9,057 bases of DNA from Pseudofrankia asymbiotica (GTDB taxonomy: Bacteria > Actinomycetota > Actinomycetes > Frankiales > Frankiaceae). The DNA is taken from assembly GCF_001983105.1 (NCBI RefSeq), contig NZ_MOMC01000038.1:1623-10679 (forward strand), written 5' to 3'. The position numbers were made by a program, and so were the translations under genes. Positions 7,830 to 9,057 of this stretch are shown piece after piece. The notes beneath the pieces were generated by a model. That model saw nothing but the letters and a program-made list of their open reading frames with translations, was not told where the DNA came from and made no database searches. Each line of letters opens with the position of its first letter. Position 1 is the first letter of the stretch.

Positions 7830-8813
7830 TCACCCGCGCTTTGGCGGGGGCCAGGCGGCGGGGATGCGTTCCAGGACACCGCCGGCGAAGGTGCTGTAGA
7901 GGCCGAGCGGTTCCAGGTGGACGTAGCCGATGTGGCAGTCACACACGTCCAGGGGGCACGCGCGGGGGCCGAGCGTCGCGCGGAACGAGCCGTCGTACAG
8001 GTTTCCCAGGACGGTCGGGACGAAATGGCAGCGCCGCACCGTGCCCTCGCCGTCCACGGACACGACGGTCTCGCCGGTCCGGCAGGGCAGGCCACGGCTC
8101 GGATGCGGCACGCGGCTGTAGGCGAAGAGCGGGTCGATCTCCGCCCAGTCGGTGGCCTCGGCGTCGGTGTAGGCGCGACCCTCGGCCGCGTTGACCCACA
8201 GGTACACGCCGGCGGGGAGGTCGCGGCGCAGGCGGCGCGCGGCCTCCAGATGACCGGGCTGGCCCACGACGCCGACGCTGAAGCGCGCCCCACGTTCGGC
8301 CAGGTCGCGGCACCTGCCGAGGAAACGCTCGTACGGCACCTGGCTCGGGTGGTACGTGCCCCACAGCGCGAGCCGGGACAGGTCCGCACCGTCCGTCCAG
8401 TCGACGCGGTGGCTGAGGTTGGTCTGGATCGCGACGCGTTCGACGTGCGGCAGGTGGCTGAGCTCCACCAGCGCGCGCCGGTACCAGGAACGGGCGAGGC
8501 CCTCACCCCAGGGCGTGAACAGCACCGAGACACCCTGGCGCCACTCCCGGACCCAGCCGACGAAACGTTCCAGCGCCGCCCGGTCCGCGCGCAGCTGCGC
8601 GGGAGTATCCTTCCGCTTCGCGAACGGACAGTAGGAGCAGTCGTAGTCGCAACTGGCCAGCGGCCCGCGGTAGAGGATCGTCAGGTGCCGCGGCGGGACC
8701 AGCGTCCCCGTCGAGGCCTGCGTCCCCGTCGAGGCCTGCGTCTCCAGCGGGGCCAGCACTCTCACCTCGCGTGGAGCGGCCGGCACGTCCTGGTTCTGGT
8801 GGAGGAGTGTCAT
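7830..8813 (-). CDS. STM4011-family radical SAM protein
   Basis: The product is 327 aa with the radical SAM cluster motif C55-x3-C59-x2-C62 in SCDYDCSYCPFAKRKD, directly after LTILYRGPL, the typical opening of the STM4011 family. Three cysteines of the motif bind the 4Fe-4S cluster that cleaves S-adenosylmethionine. The C-terminal part has C244, C262, C286, C291 and C293 (CRTGE, RRCHF, ACPLDVCDC), which suggests an auxiliary Fe-S cluster of SPASM/twitch type, as in peptide-modifying radical SAM enzymes. The family is named after a Salmonella locus, and its substrate is unknown. The ATG at 8813 overlaps the stop of the STM4012 gene by one base (TGATG), indicating coupling. Residues 1-42 are an unusual extension with a QASTGT repeat (26-37). 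Most family members start close to the LTILYRGPL strand, so a later start is possible, but none with a ribosome site is apparent. Confidence 0.9.
   Translation of the reverse strand: MTLLHQNQDVPAAPREVRVLAPLETQASTGTQASTGTLVPPRHLTILYRGPLASCDYDCSYCPFAKRKDTPAQLRADRAALERFVGWVREWRQGVSVLFTPWGEGLARSWYRRALVELSHLPHVERVAIQTNLSHRVDWTDGADLSRLALWGTYHPSQVPYERFLGRCRDLAERGARFSVGVVGQPGHLEAARRLRRDLPAGVYLWVNAAEGRAYTDAEATDWAEIDPLFAYSRVPHPSRGLPCRTGETVVSVDGEGTVRRCHFVPTVLGNLYDGSFRATLGPRACPLDVCDCHIGYVHLEPLGLYSTFAGGVLERIPAAWPPPKRG
8703..8738. repeat. In-frame 18-bp tandem duplication in the STM4011 gene
   Basis: Two perfect copies of CGTCCCCGTCGAGGCCTG (8703-8720 and 8721-8738) are followed by a partial third copy that begins CGTCTCC. 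On the minus strand they encode QASTGTQASTGT, residues 26-37 of the radical SAM protein, in its N-terminal extension. The identity of the copies suggests a recent slippage event. Confidence 0.9.
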
Positions 8814-9057
8814 CAGCGGGGAGCGTGATCCGTCATCAGGGCGTGGACCTGGTGGGAGAAGAGGGCCGGGCCTATCGCGTCGGAATGGGCGAGGCCCTCC
8901 GGCGCCAGTCGGATGGTGGTTGGGTTCTGTTCCAGCCAGCCGCGTTCGGAGAAGGCGGTCAGGTCGAAGTCCGCGGCGGCGTCGGTGTGGAAACGCTCGC
9001 GGTAGGCGGCACGGTCGAGGCCCTCGGCCTGCAGCAACGACTGGATCAGGTGACGTC
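8813..9057 (-). CDS. STM4012-family radical SAM protein (HemN/HemW-like), C-terminal part only
   Basis: The frame is open to the right edge, so only the last 80 or so residues are seen and the radical SAM motif lies outside. Upstream of the first possible start codon the frame still reads RHLIQSLLQAEGLD, typical of the HemN C-terminal helical domain, so the gene runs on beyond 9057. Further matches are AYRERFHTDAAADF, SERGWLEQNPTTIRLAPEG and HSDAIGPALFS, the 'RLTPEG-x-x-SDxIGPxLFS' ending characteristic of STM4012 proteins. These resemble oxygen-independent coproporphyrinogen III oxidase but their reaction is unknown. The stop shares one base with the start of the STM4011 gene, making a tight operon. 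STM4013 to STM4015 homologues would be expected beyond the right edge. Confidence 0.85.
   Translation of the reverse strand, partial: RHLIQSLLQAEGLDRAAYRERFHTDAAADFDLTAFSERGWLEQNPTTIRLAPEGLAHSDAIGPALFSHQVHALMTDHAPR

Noticed and set aside
6437..8533. 698-aa minus-strand open frame spanning DUF6745 and the 3' half of the STM4011 gene
   Set aside because: Its composition changes from Arg/Pro/Ser-rich to Gly/Val-rich, it matches no family, and it overlaps two well-supported genes in other frames.

Overview
The window is very GC-rich with strongly GC-biased third codon positions, TANNNT-type -10 boxes placed a few bases before start codons, and a gene set typical of mycelial actinomycetes: a MocR regulator, a mycothiol-type DinB/TIGR03086 protein, CstA and an STM4011/STM4012 radical SAM pair. 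It is probably a chromosomal piece of an actinomycete such as a Streptosporangiales or Streptomyces relative. The genus cannot be fixed from the sequence, and no phage, IS or tRNA genes are visible.

Left part (1-1570). An orphan reading frame that runs in from the left edge ends at 402. After a non-coding gap come two minus-strand genes, probably one transcription unit: a TIGR03086/DinB-fold metal-binding protein (1570-971) followed by a small dimeric alpha-beta-barrel-like protein (967-563). The first is divergent from a complete MocR (GntR + aminotransferase) regulator at 1640-3112. The 69-bp spacer holds a probable leaderless promoter for the minus unit and a cluster of CCAAT/ATTGG motifs (two direct, one inverted) overlapping the regulator's own -10 and start codon. 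This resembles the direct-plus-inverted repeat operators of MocR proteins, so the regulator probably controls itself and the divergent pair.

Middle part (3112-6050). The 360-bp gap holds what looks like the antisense C-terminal remnant of a SnoaL/NTF2-like protein, disrupted in frame by an expanded heptamer repeat. It also holds an inverted repeat wrapped around a TATAAA box and a perfect 14-bp palindrome. These lead into a two-gene operon: a small Cys-rich protein of unknown function, 3 nt before a full-length CstA/BtsT-type transporter. The YbdD/DUF466 partner that usually accompanies CstA is absent here.

Right part (6051-9057). A second leaderless-looking promoter precedes a two-gene operon: a His-rich 108-aa protein and a 406-aa DUF6745 protein, both of unknown function. 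They converge on a minus-strand operon containing the C-terminal end of an STM4012-family (HemN/HemW-like) radical SAM protein, joined by a TGATG junction to a complete STM4011-family radical SAM protein. Between the convergent units lie a 9-bp-stem hairpin and a run of G-tracts that could form a G-quadruplex directly after the STM4011 stop codon. The STM4011/4012 cluster is conserved but biochemically uncharacterised. It and the adjacent DUF6745 pair are the best candidates here for an undescribed system.
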